Assembly: GCA_950106755.1 (NCBI GenBank)
Contig: OX467086.1
Span: 31,886,001 to 31,950,000, forward strand
Source: Climacium dendroides
Lineage: Eukaryota; Streptophyta; Bryopsida; Hypnales; Climaciaceae
Direction of reading: 5' to 3'
Length of the DNA stretch: 64,000 nt
Below the pieces are notes generated by a model, which saw nothing but the letters and a program-made list of their open reading frames with translations, was not told the origin of the DNA and made no database searches. The position numbers were made by a program, and so were the translations under genes. Of this stretch, positions 37,270 to 49,814 are shown one piece after another. Numbering within the stretch: the stretch's first letter is position 1; every line of letters starts with the position of its first letter.

Positions 37270-39570
37270 TGAAATTTTATTATTCACATTTTATATATCT
37301 TTTTAAATTTATTTTGATGTTTCATTATTTTTTTATTTCAGTTTTTTTATATTTTTTGGTAAATTAATACCTACAATTTTTATTTATAGGTTTGGAAAAT
37401 ATTTTAATTTCGAATTCTTTGTTCATTCATACTTTAGTTTAATTTTTTAATTTTTTATAGATTTCATTTATTTAATATATTAATTAGTTTTCTATCATAT
37501 TGATTTTGGATGAAATAATTCTATAAATTGCATTGTAACTAGAAATTGGTCAAAGCATTTAGGCCTTGAAGATGAAAGTCATGTGGTATTGGCCAACTGA
37601 GAGACCGGGAGTGTGAGAGGAGATAGATAGTAACAAAATGAAGTATATGAATGACATAGAAGTTGCATGGGAACCGTTTAGTGAAAGGTTTGTATGGGTT
37701 GAAAAGAAAGCAACTGTATATCTATAGGTGGATGTCCCTCTTAGAAGACGAAGTGGACACCTAGTAAGTTCAAACAGTGTAGTGCATGATATGCACACTT
37801 AAGGGAAGATGATTGTTCCATATAAAGCTAAATTGCATCTTTTAGAATTCATGACAATACAAATGGAAGACCTAGGTGACGGGTGCTTGTAAAATGATTT
37901 GGATATGTATTGAACAATAGTTTTGTGTTATTGAGTGCGTTTTAGACCTTGTAGTTATTGGCATTTATATATACTTGAATAGAAAATGCAAACTCTAATG
38001 TGCCTTTAAAGAAGTGTGGAATGAAAAAAATACAAGGTTTTATTTAAGTAATTATCCAAGTATAGTATATTACGACAAATATTCATCGAAATTTTTTAAT
38101 ACAAAGAATGAGTAATGTATTCCATGCCCCCCTAAATTTTAAAATGTTTTTTTGGATGGTATACAAGTCAAGTGCAATATAGCCTATAGTGCAAAAATGT
38201 CTAATTCTGTGTATATGATCAATAAAATAAATAAAAATTAACCTAATGACCTTGGATAAAATTTAGATCTATTGTAAAATATGTGTTTTATAAAAAAATT
38301 AATTAATTTATATAAAGAGATTAAGTCATAAAATATGAGTATAAATTATTTATATGGTCAAATTTAGAAATATAATATATAAATATTTTAACATCAATTT
38401 CAAAACATTTTTTTGATAATTATCTCAATTTATAATTGTCTTATGTATGATTTTTTTATGATTATCTAAAGATTTTTTTTTTATAAATTAGTAAAATAAA
38501 TCCTATATTTGACCACTAAAACATTTTTATTATTTTTTAATATCTAATTTTAACAGGTTACTACTAATCTCTTACAATTTGTATTTATTTATCAATCAAC
38601 AAAAAAATTCAACTACTAGTATACCAATTTAATAATTATCCATTTTCTTGGCTTAAGAAAAGTTGAAAAATTGAAAAAATATTCTTGCCGCTCAAAAACA
38701 TTGTTCAAGGATAGGCAATGACCACTAAATGGTAACAACATTTATTAGTAATTAATATGGGGTTAAATGAGTATAGGAAATTATAAATACATTATCTTAT
38801 TTCACTTCTCAAATGAGAATTATCCCCTTTGCCATCCTATGATCCAAGTCCTTTTTGTAATAATGAAAATATTTATGATTTGACAATGACTTTTTAATGC
38901 ATATCACAATTAAAGGATTCTATAGTGACCACGATTAGTGTATTCTCAAGTATAAAACAAGTTGGCATGGCTATCAATTGTAATCAAAGAAAAATAAGAA
39001 AGGAAGAGGTTGCAATAGATACAATGTGCCACACATAAATAAGGATTTAGGCTTTATAGATGAGAAAGACTTTCTGTGCAACTATCTTGCCTTTTTTGTG
39101 TATTTAGATCTACCACAAAACAACTTAGAAATTGCTATGAAATTTTTTTTAAACTTTTTTAATTTATAAAGTCAATAGTAACTACATTTTTTGACCTTCA
39201 TTTTATTAGATGATGTCAAAAACAAAACAAATTATCTTCAATCCTATAATTAGTTTTTAAGCATTGCTAAAAGGAACAAGTAATTCAAACAAATGAAAAA
39301 ATCAAAAGACACTAGTATTACGTTAAAATGGCAAATGTACTAAAGTATGGCAGAACATACACCATTGAAATTATATTTCAACAATTAGCATCTTTCAATG
39401 GGATGTCTTTTAGCCCTTGAAGGGTATAGGGAACGTACTATGATGATTTTTTGGTATTTGACATAGAAGGTCCACAAATTGAGGAATACAATAGTGACAA
39501 AACATTTATTTTCATTTTGTATTTGATCCAATGACACATAGCACCACCAATTGGGATCATTATTGCACCT
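37270..39570. other. Very AT-rich intergenic DNA
   Basis: No gene, RNA gene or defined repeat was recognised; open frames are short. Confidence 0.4.
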
Positions 39571-39571
39571 T

Positions 39572-39761
39572 CTACAGCCATTGAAGGTGCTTATGATATA
39601 AATACCTATATTATAGGCATTCTATAATCATGGAAGATTTCTATAATATAAACACTTATAACATAGGTGTATAATTAAACTAATGTGCTCATAGTTTTAG
39701 GCTCATATAATAGCATCCCTCTTATAGGCATTTACATTATAAGCACCTTCAATGGTTGTAG
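39572..39761. mobile_element. 190-bp inverted-repeat element
   Basis: CTACAGCCATTGAAGGTGC at the left end mirrors GCACCTTCAATGGTTGTAG at the right, and the pairing runs for about 40 bases. The interior contains further TTATAGGCAT words in both orientations. It looks like a MITE; no target duplication could be decided. Confidence 0.6.
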
Positions 39762-39989
39762 GGTATCTATTTATATCTAGCCTTAAGATTCATATGCTTG
39801 AATTTCCATGCTCACCCCCTAGTATTGTTACAATTTCAACTACTCAGATAAAAAATCAAGCCACTCTAATAATTATATAAAACCTTCCATGGTCTTTTGT
39901 CATGTTCTTTTTCAAAAGACCTTTTGTGAATATCCCAAAATTCCAATAGTTTTTCAAAACAATTGAATAGAAACTACTCAAAATTACAT

Positions 39990-40210
39990 TAGATGTTTTT
40001 TGGGGCTCCTAAAAGAATGTTTTGGGGTTATTCCCCTTGTTGTAAACCCTGATAATACAATCAAAGTATAAAATATTAAAAAATTCATTAATTTTTTTTT
40101 AAAATTTAAAAAAAAAAATTGATTTTTTAAAATAAAAAATAATAAAAAATAATAAAATATTATTATCTAATACAATAGTCTCCTGACCACGTCAGATTGC
40201 TTATGTAGCT
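39990..40210. repeat. Member of AT-core MITE-like family
   Basis: An AGATGTTTT...GGGGCTCCTA end is followed by GGGGTTATTCCCCTTGTTG and then a nearly pure A/T core at about 40,070-40,160. The same plan (a GGCC/CTCC end, a GGGGAATAAC-like word, an A/T core) occurs at 50,511-50,818 and 51,900-52,050. Confidence 0.4.
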
Positions 40211-40779
40211 TTGATTGCTTACGTAGCTTTGTTCTCACGTTCCCTTAATCCTAGGAACTCACAATCTTCCAAAGCCCTAAAATACATTTAATGCATGAAA
40301 TTTCTAAACTTGATTGAATTTTGGAACGCAAAAGTAGAAAAGACACCTACAAGCTTCTTAGATCATTATTTTTGCATTTTAAATGACTGAGGAAGAATGA
40401 GCAATTGACTCTCAACTTGAATCATGCTTTGATTTGTGTACTCAAAGCCTATTTGATTTGTGCACTCAAAGCCTCTAAGGTGCTTCCTTCTTTTGTCTTT
40501 GTCATTCATAAATTAGAAAATGGCTTCCGTGTTATTTAAGAGCTAAACACATGAAGATGTCTTGATTGCATCACCATAACTAAGGAAATAATCTTTTCCT
40601 TTTCACAAACAAATGTAAGAATTTTCTTGTTTCTTTTTATTTATCATACTTTACAAATGATAGCAATGATGGTTTGTTTTTTTATTGAAATTTGTGACGC
40701 GACGGCATTGATGTTGAAAACATCAACAAAGGACACCTAAAGTAGTCTATGCCCCCATTGAAGAGGTTCGAAATCTCAC

Positions 40780-41507
40780 ATTAATAATGAGGGGGAGGGT
40801 GACGATGACGTGGAGTGATGAGCGGTCACGGTCAACCTCGTCCCAAGAAAACGCGGAGTGGCAGTCACCATCAATTCGCCTCAATCTGCGGCGGCCCCGC
40901 CCGAAAAATAAAGAAGCTCCTTCCGTCCGTCGACGTCCACCAACGTACGTCGACGATCGTCTTCGTCGGCATCTTCGTCGACCGTCGACCGACGACCGAC
41001 GACCGACGACGCTTCTCGTGGCGTCCTCGTCGCAGCATCTCTGACTTGCATGATAGCTTGAAGCCGCAGCTCCACTTCACAACTTGCAGTTGTTCTAGGA
41101 CGTCGACGGTGGTGTTGCTGCGCGCCAGCCGAGGAATCTCGTGATGAGCCTTCTTGCGCTGTCGAGGTCTGCTGTTTCCAGTTCTCCACGGGACGTGGAA
41201 CGAGTGTTTCGGGAGCTTCTCTGGCATTGCGAGCTTGTTTTGATGCGCTTTGGGTGAGCCGCTTGCGACGGGGACGTGTTGTTTTAGCATTCGCTTTGTG
41301 GAGAGATTAGCTGTTTTGTTGTAATGCCGGTGAGATTGCGTGTTTTTGCTTTTCATTTTTTTAGAACATTTGAACTCCGAGGTTTGGAGCTCCGTGAATC
41401 GCGGGGAATGAGTGCTGGTTTCTCGTCAATTTTGATGATTTTCGGGAGCATACAACATTGGTGAATGCAGGTGACGGAGCGGTCAGACAGTAGCCACTGA
41501 GGGTGAA
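40780..41507 (+). promoter_or_regulatory. CpG-rich promoter and 5' leader of the DNMT3-like gene
   Basis: Composition switches abruptly from very AT-rich to CpG-rich at about 40.78 kb. A stretch at 40,925-41,040 is dense in CGTCG/CGACG words, including about four CCGACGA tandem units near 40,985-41,012. A splice-acceptor-like GAATGCAG at about 41,464-41,471 precedes the first coding ATG at 41,508, suggesting a leader intron. Open frames crossing this region on both strands appear to be by-products of the GC-rich repeats. Confidence 0.5.
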
Positions 41508-44500
41508 ATGGATCCGTTCATTGAGAAAGTTGAGGAGTTGAAGAGGGAAGCTGAACTTGTCAAGGAAAGTTGTCCTTGTCAGAATAACGCCACTACCGTG
41601 ACGCCTCCGCGAAGCAGCAAAAGAAAATCCAAGAAAGATGCTAATGGCAATGCCAATGCCAGTGCTGCAGGAGGCCAATTGTCGAATGGCACCTGCTCCT
41701 CTTGGCCTTCCAACGTTCAAGCTTCTAAGGTGACGCATTATTCGCGCTGGTTGATTCTCTGCATTCATGTGAAGTTACAGGCATGGCTCTAATGAAATAA
41801 AACTCTAGTTAAGTTTGCCTTTCCCTCAACATGCAGACAGAACTCGTACCTACTCGCCATCAATGCTTAGGCCCGTACTGATGATGGTTAATCCCGTACC
41901 ATTGATGTTCCCTGTTCACAGTTTGTTTGTGCTAGTTGTAATTATCCAGCGTACACGTTCATTATCATTCCTGTAGACCGTTTCTACAAATGCATCAAAT
42001 GCTCTGTCGGGGAAACGCGAATGTATGTCAAATGCCTGGCTGGTACAATTCGGAGCAGGTGGGTTTCGAGGGGGAAGGAGACGGTGACTGGATTTCAGCA
42101 TTTAAGACAGAAGCTGGGGTTTGGACGGGTAAGCCGCTCGTGGTTCTCAGTCTCTTTGACGGACTCGGCGGTATCTGGCAATCGCTTACTAATCTTGGCA
42201 TCCCGTTCAGCGGGTACAGCTCTGAAGTGGTAAGCTCAAAACTCACAATTCAACAGGCAGCTCTACCAATGGAAGAGAATCCTTCACTGAAGAAAATAGT
42301 TTATTTAAAAAAAATCGAATTAGGGTTCATCATCTTGAATTTCTTCTCTGTATATCCGAGCTGTGATGCTGTGATGTATGTCTCTGTATATCCGAGCTCT
42401 GAAGTATGTAATCACAAGTTATTCAGTTTTATATTCATCAGTAATAACCCCGAAACCCTTTCAATGGGACTCTTGCCTGTCAGAATATCTTCTTCAAACA
42501 CGATCTTTAACAATGCCAGGTACTTAGGTAGAGCAAACGTTTTGAAGTGTTGGTCAGCAGAGAGCGTCCTAGGGTCCGAATCGTACAGTCGTAGACTGGG
42601 TACTTAATGAATTGCGGACCGTAAACTCTGGGATTGACACAGGCAATCAAATCAAATGCGATCCTTCGAATCAAAGACCTGCATCATATTATGATTTTGT
42701 GCATATGTGAGTTGATGCCTGGGGTGTTTTGTCACAGCTAGGTGGAGCTATTGAAGTGGTAAAAGCCCGGCACCCTCGCGTCAAACATGTGGGAGATGTC
42801 ACGAAGTTGCAGCTATCTGCCATACCTGAGAAGGTGGATCTTGTGGTTGGTGGATTCCCTTGTCAGGATCTAAGTATCATGGGGAAAAAAGAGGGGTGAG
42901 GGTCGAAACATTGCACTTGCATGGTGGATCTCAAATGTCGTTCGAAGGTCGGAATTGGTAAATGTCGTTCCTGTATTTGTCTTGTGTTTTCGATCTTTGC
43001 CTTCAAATTGATGAAGAATTACCGTAATATATGAAAGGCAACGCAATTGCAAAAGATACTTCGTTTTAAAAATAAGGCCTCTCAACTGGAGTACATTGCT
43101 GGAGCCGTGTCTCTTGATCTTATCAGAGCGACTGCCAGCTGAAAACGCAAACTACAAAGATACCGTAATCTGATTAATGCTAGGGTTACCGATCGGTTTG
43201 TACGACTTTGGTTTAACTTGTTGCTTTCTTATACGCCAGACTTCATGGAAAGAAAAGTAAACTCTTCTTCGACCTTCTCCGCGTGTTACAAATTTTCAGA
43301 CCCAAATGGTAAGACAATGGCATCATTTTTAGTGCATGATGTTTTGAAGCAGGCGTTTTATTATCTTCGTGTGTCAAAGTGTGAACGTTTGGTCGCCCAT
43401 GTTTCTACGCTGCAACTAATGTTGTTAGCCGACAGTCCTAATAAGAAGTTGGAGATAAGCTAGGTTCATCCAGAAAGTCGAGCGACCATGGCGACACACG
43501 CTTGTTTACGTCTCTTTATCGCAATATTTATCCCCGTCTTCGGTTGCAGGTTCTTGGTGGAGAATGTAGCATCAATGACTTGGGTTGACCGAGAGGAGAT
43601 TACTAGACATCTGAAGGTGTCTCCCCTGGAGTTAGACTCCCAAGAAATTACAGCTAGTAAACGCCGCCGTCTATACTGGACAAACATTCCTCATCCTCCA
43701 CGTCTTCCTCGCTTACGTGACCACCCATCCACGTCCCTTCAAAGCTGCCTTGATGGTGCACTTGCGCTAGAACAGAAATGCGGAGTAAGATTTCACATCT
43801 GAATTGAATAGATTGATCCGCATTGAGCTTGCATGATTTTGCTGATGACAGTGCCTGACTTATTACGATCGTTTAGGTCATCCTCTGCAGCAACTTGTAC
43901 AAGGGTGGTACTGCAAGGCTAGAACTTGTGCTCGAAGAATCAACCAAGAAACTACGTTACATCACAATTCCAGAAGTTGAAAGACTTATGGGTTATCCTC
44001 GAGATTACACCAACGTGGTGGCACGAGATTTCAAGAAGAAAACGGAAAAAGTGGCGGAAAAAGTGACGGAAAAAGTGACGGAAAAAGTAACGGAAAAACA
44101 ACAAGAACAAGAAAAAGTCGTAGAGACACCATTGTAAGCCTACTAATTTCTCTGCCCTTGGATGGTTCCTGAATTTTTTTTCTCCACTGTGCTCACAGGC
44201 TTTTGTGATATGTTGGTACTGCGTAACATACATTGGTAGCGGTGTTACTTATAGTACGTAAGCGCTGATAAGAATGTTGGGTTTTCTATATGTTACTAGG
44301 AAAACAAAAGCTGCTGAGCCTGAACCGAGCCCTGAACCGCCTTCCACAAGACAGCTGCGTAAGAACAGGGTGTCGCGGAACTTCTATGAACCGCAAGTTT
44401 GGGAGAAGAAACCTAGCACGAAGCCTACTCGAGAGGACAGTTTGAAGTCCAATGACAGGTGGTTTCTCCTTGGCAACACCTTTTCGGTAAGATCATCTTA

Positions 44501-46948
44501 TCTTTTTTTGAAGTCGTAACACCTCCATCTTGGCTTATAGTTTATATCCAATTTTTAGAAGCAAGGAAGATCCTATGTTGGATCATTTTTTCTGATTCGT
44601 TTTGCACTTCAATTGGGCAACGTGGCATCTGGTACGAACTTCTGACTGAAGCCTTTTATGGAAGTAACAGGTGCAGGTCATTGCGTACCTCATCAGCCCT
44701 CTTCTGAAAAGTGAAGTGCGTTCTCAAGGAAAATCGGTGAATGTTACTGGCTCAGTGAAAGAGGCGGAGTTGTCAGCTATGGAACCTGGAGATGTATGTG
44801 CCTTTTCGTTTCGCGATTGATATCCCGCTTGAAGGATACTCAGTAGTGGGACGTTGAATCCATGTGCATCCCAAGCCAGTTGGCACTGCGTCCTTGTTGC
44901 ATATTGTTAGCTTCAGTTATGTAGGCTTGAAGACAGTCTTCGATGTAATGGCTTTTCTCTCTTGGTCATTATTACAGAGTCGATGTCACTCTGATCTAAT
45001 AGTCAGGTGGAAATTGCTTGTTGGCAGGTTTGGGCTTTGTTCAACGAGAATGGGCGACCGAATTGGTATGCTGTCATTCAGTCTAGGACGGGGGACAGAT
45101 TCTCTCCAATAGCGGATGCTGGGAACAAACGCAACGTCACGAAGAGTCCCCTGAAGATAGAAATGTGAGATTTCGATCACTTCAAACGTTAACGTTCTTC
45201 CTCCAATCAACTAGCTTATGTTATTAACAGTGCAAATAATGTATACCGTTCATGTTTTCTGTTTCCTAAGGATTTGGTGGTCTACTTTTTCGATGATTTG
45301 ACCATCCCTGACATTTCTTGAAATTGATGCATGGAATATGTCCTGACCGGGGATTCAATTTTGCTTATTGCAGGCAATACCTCGAAATGTCACCCAACTA
45401 CCTTCGAGAGGAAGTGGATGAGTGGAACCCACAGCGAGGGTCTGGCTTGTTGAAGTTGCGTCCGGTAACTGATATTCAAGATTCGTGGCTGGCATTCTCT
45501 CACAGGTGCATATCATTGTACACTTGTTTGTTAAGTTCAACTGAATGCCTTAATCTACTGGCCGACGCACGGAATGAAGTCATACTCTCTCTGTGAAAAT
45601 GTTTTATTCTTGTAGTTTTCCTATTAGTCAGCGTAGTATTTGTCTTTGCGAGGTTTTGTGTAAAACATATGTGGAAATTTGTTGCAAAATGAATTGCAAC
45701 CTTGAATTAGGGTTTGATTGTGAATGGGGATCCACGTACTCTTTGACTGAGCTAATTCTGTAGGTTTCTCTTGAACGTCTGTGGGCTGACTTTGATGACT
45801 TCTTGGACAGGGTGTCGAGCGTCATCAAGTTCGAAGACTCTTATTTCGTTTACCCAGGAAATGATGAGGTTTGGGCTGTGTATCATGCCGAAACATGGAG
45901 CCGTTATTATGTGGTGAGTTCATTACTTGTACCTAGACCCTGCCATACAGTAACAATGAAGCCAGTGAGCAAGAAATAGAAAGTTGGCAGCATGCGAAAG
46001 TTGTACCGCTGTTACCATGGGACATGCAGCAGTGGTTGCTCAATGTGGATTTGGGATGTGTTTGATCCGTTTTGATTCTTGTTGTCTGTAGTTCTAAGTT
46101 GTGCATACTAGGATTTGCTAGACAGTCGAACTGATGTGGGGCCATGTGTGACTGGGCAGTATGTGGCGGGGAGCACTATCAGCTGCGACAAGCTGGAGGC
46201 AGACAAGCCAGGGGATGAAGGATTTTATGCGCGCTGCCTCCTTTTGCAGAGGACTTCGGAACACGAAGTTTACCTGTACGGTTCTCTCTGCACCTAGTTC
46301 TAGCTCTTTGTTTTAAAACCAGTTCTTTCAGTTTAACGAAATTTTCTATAAATGGGTTTTTAGTCGAGTGAACAAGCGTTCGTATATTCTATTATGGGCG
46401 GCCCCAAATTAAAGCCTGCCTTCAGAAATGCATGATCATTTTTCTAGAGTGTTGCAGGTTACAACTTTGGATGACGGGTCACGTACTTCTTTGCGTGCAT
46501 GAATGCACCATGTTCTAATTAAATCTAGTGATTTATCCCCATGCATGTGTCGATCGCCAGGAAAACCTCCACTGAGATGATCTTCACGGACCTCCAGCGT
46601 TTCTGCTTCCGTGTGCCACACCACTTCCGGAATGAGGCCAATTTGATGAAGGTGGAAACATCTGGTGCGAAGAGCCGAAAAAGCATGGGAGCTGACAGGG
46701 AGGCGACGCCCGGGTACGTTCCTCCCCGAAAGAAGGGCAAGAAAAGGCAAGACGACTTGGACGATGATGACCTCATGGATGAGATGGTGGAGGACGGCTT
46801 CACGGCCGAGGAAATGATGGGCGGGGAGGAAGTTCTGGAGGCCATGAATGCTGATGCGACGGAGGGGGCAGAGTTGGAGCCTTCGACGCCTGGTGTGAAT
46901 GGGACCCCTGCTACTACTGATGAAGGCGTCAGCGTAGTCGAGTGTTGA
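41508..46948 (+). CDS. DNMT3: DNMT3-like DNA cytosine-5 methyltransferase fused to DUF3444-like region
   Basis: Hand model, exons: 41508-41729, 41837-41874 (weak), 41977-42229, 42738-42895, 43240-43308, 43550-43784, 43877-44133, 44300-44486, 44671-44793, 45028-45164, 45374-45505, 45811-45913, 46112-46275, 46561-46948 (821 aa; in frame throughout). Methylates cytosine C5 using S-adenosylmethionine, in the nucleus. Motif I VLSLFDGLGG lies near residue 143; motif IV GGFPCQDLSI has catalytic C213; motif VI FLVENV is at 248-253; then RRRLYW, and IPEVERLMGYPRDY before a charged insert; RWFLLGNTFSVQVI near 464-477 is motif X. Motif order is that of DNMT1/DNMT3, not DRM, and the sequence between motifs follows DNMT3. 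Residues about 515-690 resemble DUF3444 (VWALFNENGRPNWYAVIQ, FSHR, YPGNDEVWAVY). The tail is acidic. No PWWP or ADD domain is apparent. The first three exons are the least certain. Confidence 0.85.
44042..44098 (+). repeat. 12-bp coding minisatellite in the methyltransferase gene
   Basis: Nearly five copies of ACGGAAAAAGTG encode repeated TEKV units in exon 7. They lie in a linker between motif GYPRDY and the final RWFLLGN motif, inside the catalytic domain. Confidence 0.9.
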
Positions 46949-47560
46949 GATGCGATCTGGACAAGCAAGTGGGGCCTTCACTTCGACCGGCGTGCGCTCT
47001 GAAAATGGGTTGTAAAATTGCAGAAGCGGAAATCGTAAGGGATCTGGAATCAATTTCGGGTCCTGTATCATAGCGTGACCATTGTCCTGTCGAAGCAGAA
47101 ATGAAATAAGTTAACATTCCTGAAATGTAAGTAGGTCACGAAGGTGGGCACATTGGGAAGTTGTACATACAGCTAGTCAGAGTCGGCATTAGACTTGGTT
47201 CCTGCAACTGAATTTGGTCCTCAAAAGTAATTGATTGTTGTGGGGATCAAAGGAGCATACATTCCGTTATCCGTCATTGTTCCTGCCAAATTATGCGTGA
47301 TCTGATGACGAAATTCCAGTCTTTCACATCCTCTCTTCAATTCTTTTCCCTGACTCATTGGTTTTGTACCATTTGTTTTCGGTTTTGAAAATTTGTTTAT
47401 GAATTCTCGTTTGTGGATGTTCGTTTCTGACACGGCGTTTGTCACGGCGCTTCCTTTTTTGTTTGCGATTTTAATTCAGGAACTTAAATTCCATTTCCGT
47501 TTTTGATTTTTCTTTTTTTTTCTTTTTTTTTTTCCATCTCGGAAGCATGCTGCAGTAGTC
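46949..47560 (+). other. Presumed 3' UTR and flank of the methyltransferase gene
   Basis: Gene-like composition continues for some hundreds of bases after the TGA. T-rich tracts at 47,505-47,535 mark the shift toward intergenic DNA. No clear polyadenylation signal can be singled out. Confidence 0.35.
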
Positions 47561-48261
47561 GGTCTAGCTGAATCAAGCTATAGTTCTTTCTGACATTTCA
47601 TTTCACTTCTTTTTTTGAGTTCTTTTTTGAATTGTGAGTTAAATTATTTTGAACAAGTGGATACTTTATTGTCTACTATGTATGGGAAGGAGGCTTTGCA
47701 TCGATACAACCTATTTCCGTCACTCTAATTTGCCTCACAATTGATTAGTTTGGGTTCATTTCCTTTGGGAAATGAACTTAGTGGAAAAATAATTAAGGTA
47801 AATCAGCCCATTGTGGTCAGAATGAGGGGTTTGGCATCTTGTTGATGAAATTTTTCAATTTTTTTCCCACATTAGTACAAGTGTGAGAAACAAGTGCAAT
47901 TGAAATTAAATTTTTTGGAACAAAGTATGAATTTACTAGGAATTTCTGAAGCATTGAGCCCAAAAGAGTGTGCAGACTACCTTAAGACCAACAAAATCTG
48001 AATCTGTGACCAACAAAATCTGAATCTGTAATGCTCATCTCACTGCCTAATGTAGTCAAAATGTTTTCTATTCCAGAAGGCCAAAAAAGTCAATTTTTAC
48101 AATGGACTTCACACTGAAAACTCAAAAGTTCCTAATGGGGTCAGTGTCCACTCCATTGCTGTCATGTAAGACATGCATTGTTGCGTACATCCCACATCCT
48201 GAAAAAAACCCCACAATGGATCATTTCTTAGGCGACTGCAATGGGCTGTCTTACCTTAATT

Positions 48262-48600
48262 GACCTCTAAAAGGAAATTATCTTAACCCCTAAAAGGCCA
48301 CACCTCAAAGGAAATTACCTTAACCTTTAGAACGTCATTTCTAAAAAGAAATCATCTCAACCTCTAAAAGGAAGGAAATTATCTCAACCCTTAGAAGGCG
48401 ACCAAATGGCTTTTGCAAATTCTTAATCCCTAAAAGGTCCCTAGTAACTTTTGCAAAAAAAAAATGATTTTAATTCTAGACTACCAAGTGGTTAAAAGGT
48501 CCCTAGTTGCTTAACCCCTAAATGCCCAAGACCTTTTTTGACCTTTTTTAAGCTCTTAGGAATTTGCTTTAACCCTTAAGGGCTATGACATCCAATTTCT
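48262..48600. repeat. Cluster of TTAACCCCTAAAAGG-like element ends
   Basis: Variants of AAGGAAATTATCTTAACCCCTAAAAGG recur near 48,270, 48,315, 48,340, 48,370, 48,420 and 48,515. These match the terminal sequences of the TTAA-bounded elements elsewhere in the window. Two further ends lie at 49,755 (GAAGGGGTTAATGG) and 49,797 (TTAACCCCTAAGCC). Confidence 0.6.
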
Positions 48601-49750
48601 AAACGACTAATAAATTGAAACTCAAGTTTTGTTTTCATTACTTCTTGGATGAAAGTCATCCTAATTTGTGGAGATACTTTATTAAGTTGTTGTCCTATCT
48701 AATGGTTGGATTTGGTTTTACTAGAGTATATATTTTTCTAAAATTTCAAATGTGGAAATATGTCAAGTGGTTGACCAAGACAAAATTGCATTGACTCTAA
48801 TTCAAAACTCAATTTGCAAAAATGAGGTCATAGATTTAAAGAGCACAAAAAATTCAAAAAATCACCATATGAAGAGAACCTCATTTCAAATCCATTCCAA
48901 CAAATTATACTCAAAAACATGATAATAATTTTTTTGTAATTGAGTTTTGAAGAAATAAAAAAAAAATCTTTCAAAATTTATAAAAAAAATATTGATGATA
49001 GCATTGGTGAATCTAATTGTATAGATGGAATCAAAAACTCAAAATCTACAAATTTAATTTGTTTATGGATTCCAAGATATTCTTCTAAATAATACTTTAT
49101 AATGATTTTTCTCAAATCGTGAAAATTGGAAAAGACTCTAGATGTTTAGGAGTTAAATTGAATAAAAAACCAATCTTTTGATAAGTTATATCAATTTTTT
49201 TTGAATTGTAACTGTAGAAATTCAAATTAGACATGTTAGAGATTATGTTAGAGAGGAAAACACTATAGTATTACTTAAGGATTGAAAGATTATAATGTTT
49301 GATCATGAGGATGTTAAAAATTGTGAAAGTAATTTGAAGTCTTTCAATCCTCTTTTCACATGTCAAATTATAAAATTTGGTCACCAAAAAATATGAGGAT
49401 AAGGGCCTAATATGAATAACTCCAATCAATTTATGTCTTCTCAAAATCTACACTATAAATTTTTTTAAATGAATTTCTAGTGTGATTTTTTTCTAAGATC
49501 TAGTGTACTTGAGGCTCATTTCCTAGAGTCCTCAATACTATGGAAAGTCAAGATTGCAATGCACACCCTTGCACAAAATCTTGAATAGAAAAATCATAAT
49601 CAATTACTTTCAAGATTGCATATATTATACTAAAACTAGACCTCAAAAAGAATGTTTCAAAAATATAGATTATTAAAAATAGCAACTTGGTTAGATTTTA
49701 TTTAACTTCAAAGTATTATTAAAATCAAAATTTGGTGCCTCGGACATGAA
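48600..49750. other. AT-rich intergenic DNA
   Basis: No recognisable gene or RNA; this stretch may be the interior of an element whose ends lie in the flanking TTAACCCC clusters. Confidence 0.35.
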
Positions 49751-49814
49751 GGGGTTAATGGCCACTAGGTGGCTTTTGCAAAAGTTACAACTTCTTAACC
49801 CCTAAGCCACTAAA

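Noticed and set aside
40787..41356. Arg/Asp-rich open frames of 85-161 codons on both strands
   Set aside because: They are translations of CGTCG/CGACG repeats in the promoter of the methyltransferase gene, with no supporting splice or domain evidence.
41977..42060. Alternative frame reading FYKCIKCSVGETRMYVKC, resembling a zinc-finger (ADD-like) segment
   Set aside because: It cannot be joined to motif I without an intron of about 50 bp in an incompatible phase; the continuous frame into FDGLGG is simpler. A shift or unusual splice is not fully excluded.
45771..45810. Extending exon 12 of the methyltransferase upstream to an acceptor at 45,767 (adding VSLERLWADFDDFL)
   Set aside because: The preceding exon ends in phase 2, so that acceptor breaks the frame; the acceptor at 45,810 keeps it and gives FSHRVSSV, as expected for the domain.
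46436..47071. 211-codon minus-strand open frame
   Set aside because: It is antisense to the last exon of the methyltransferase gene, whose frame, splice phase and acidic tail are coherent.
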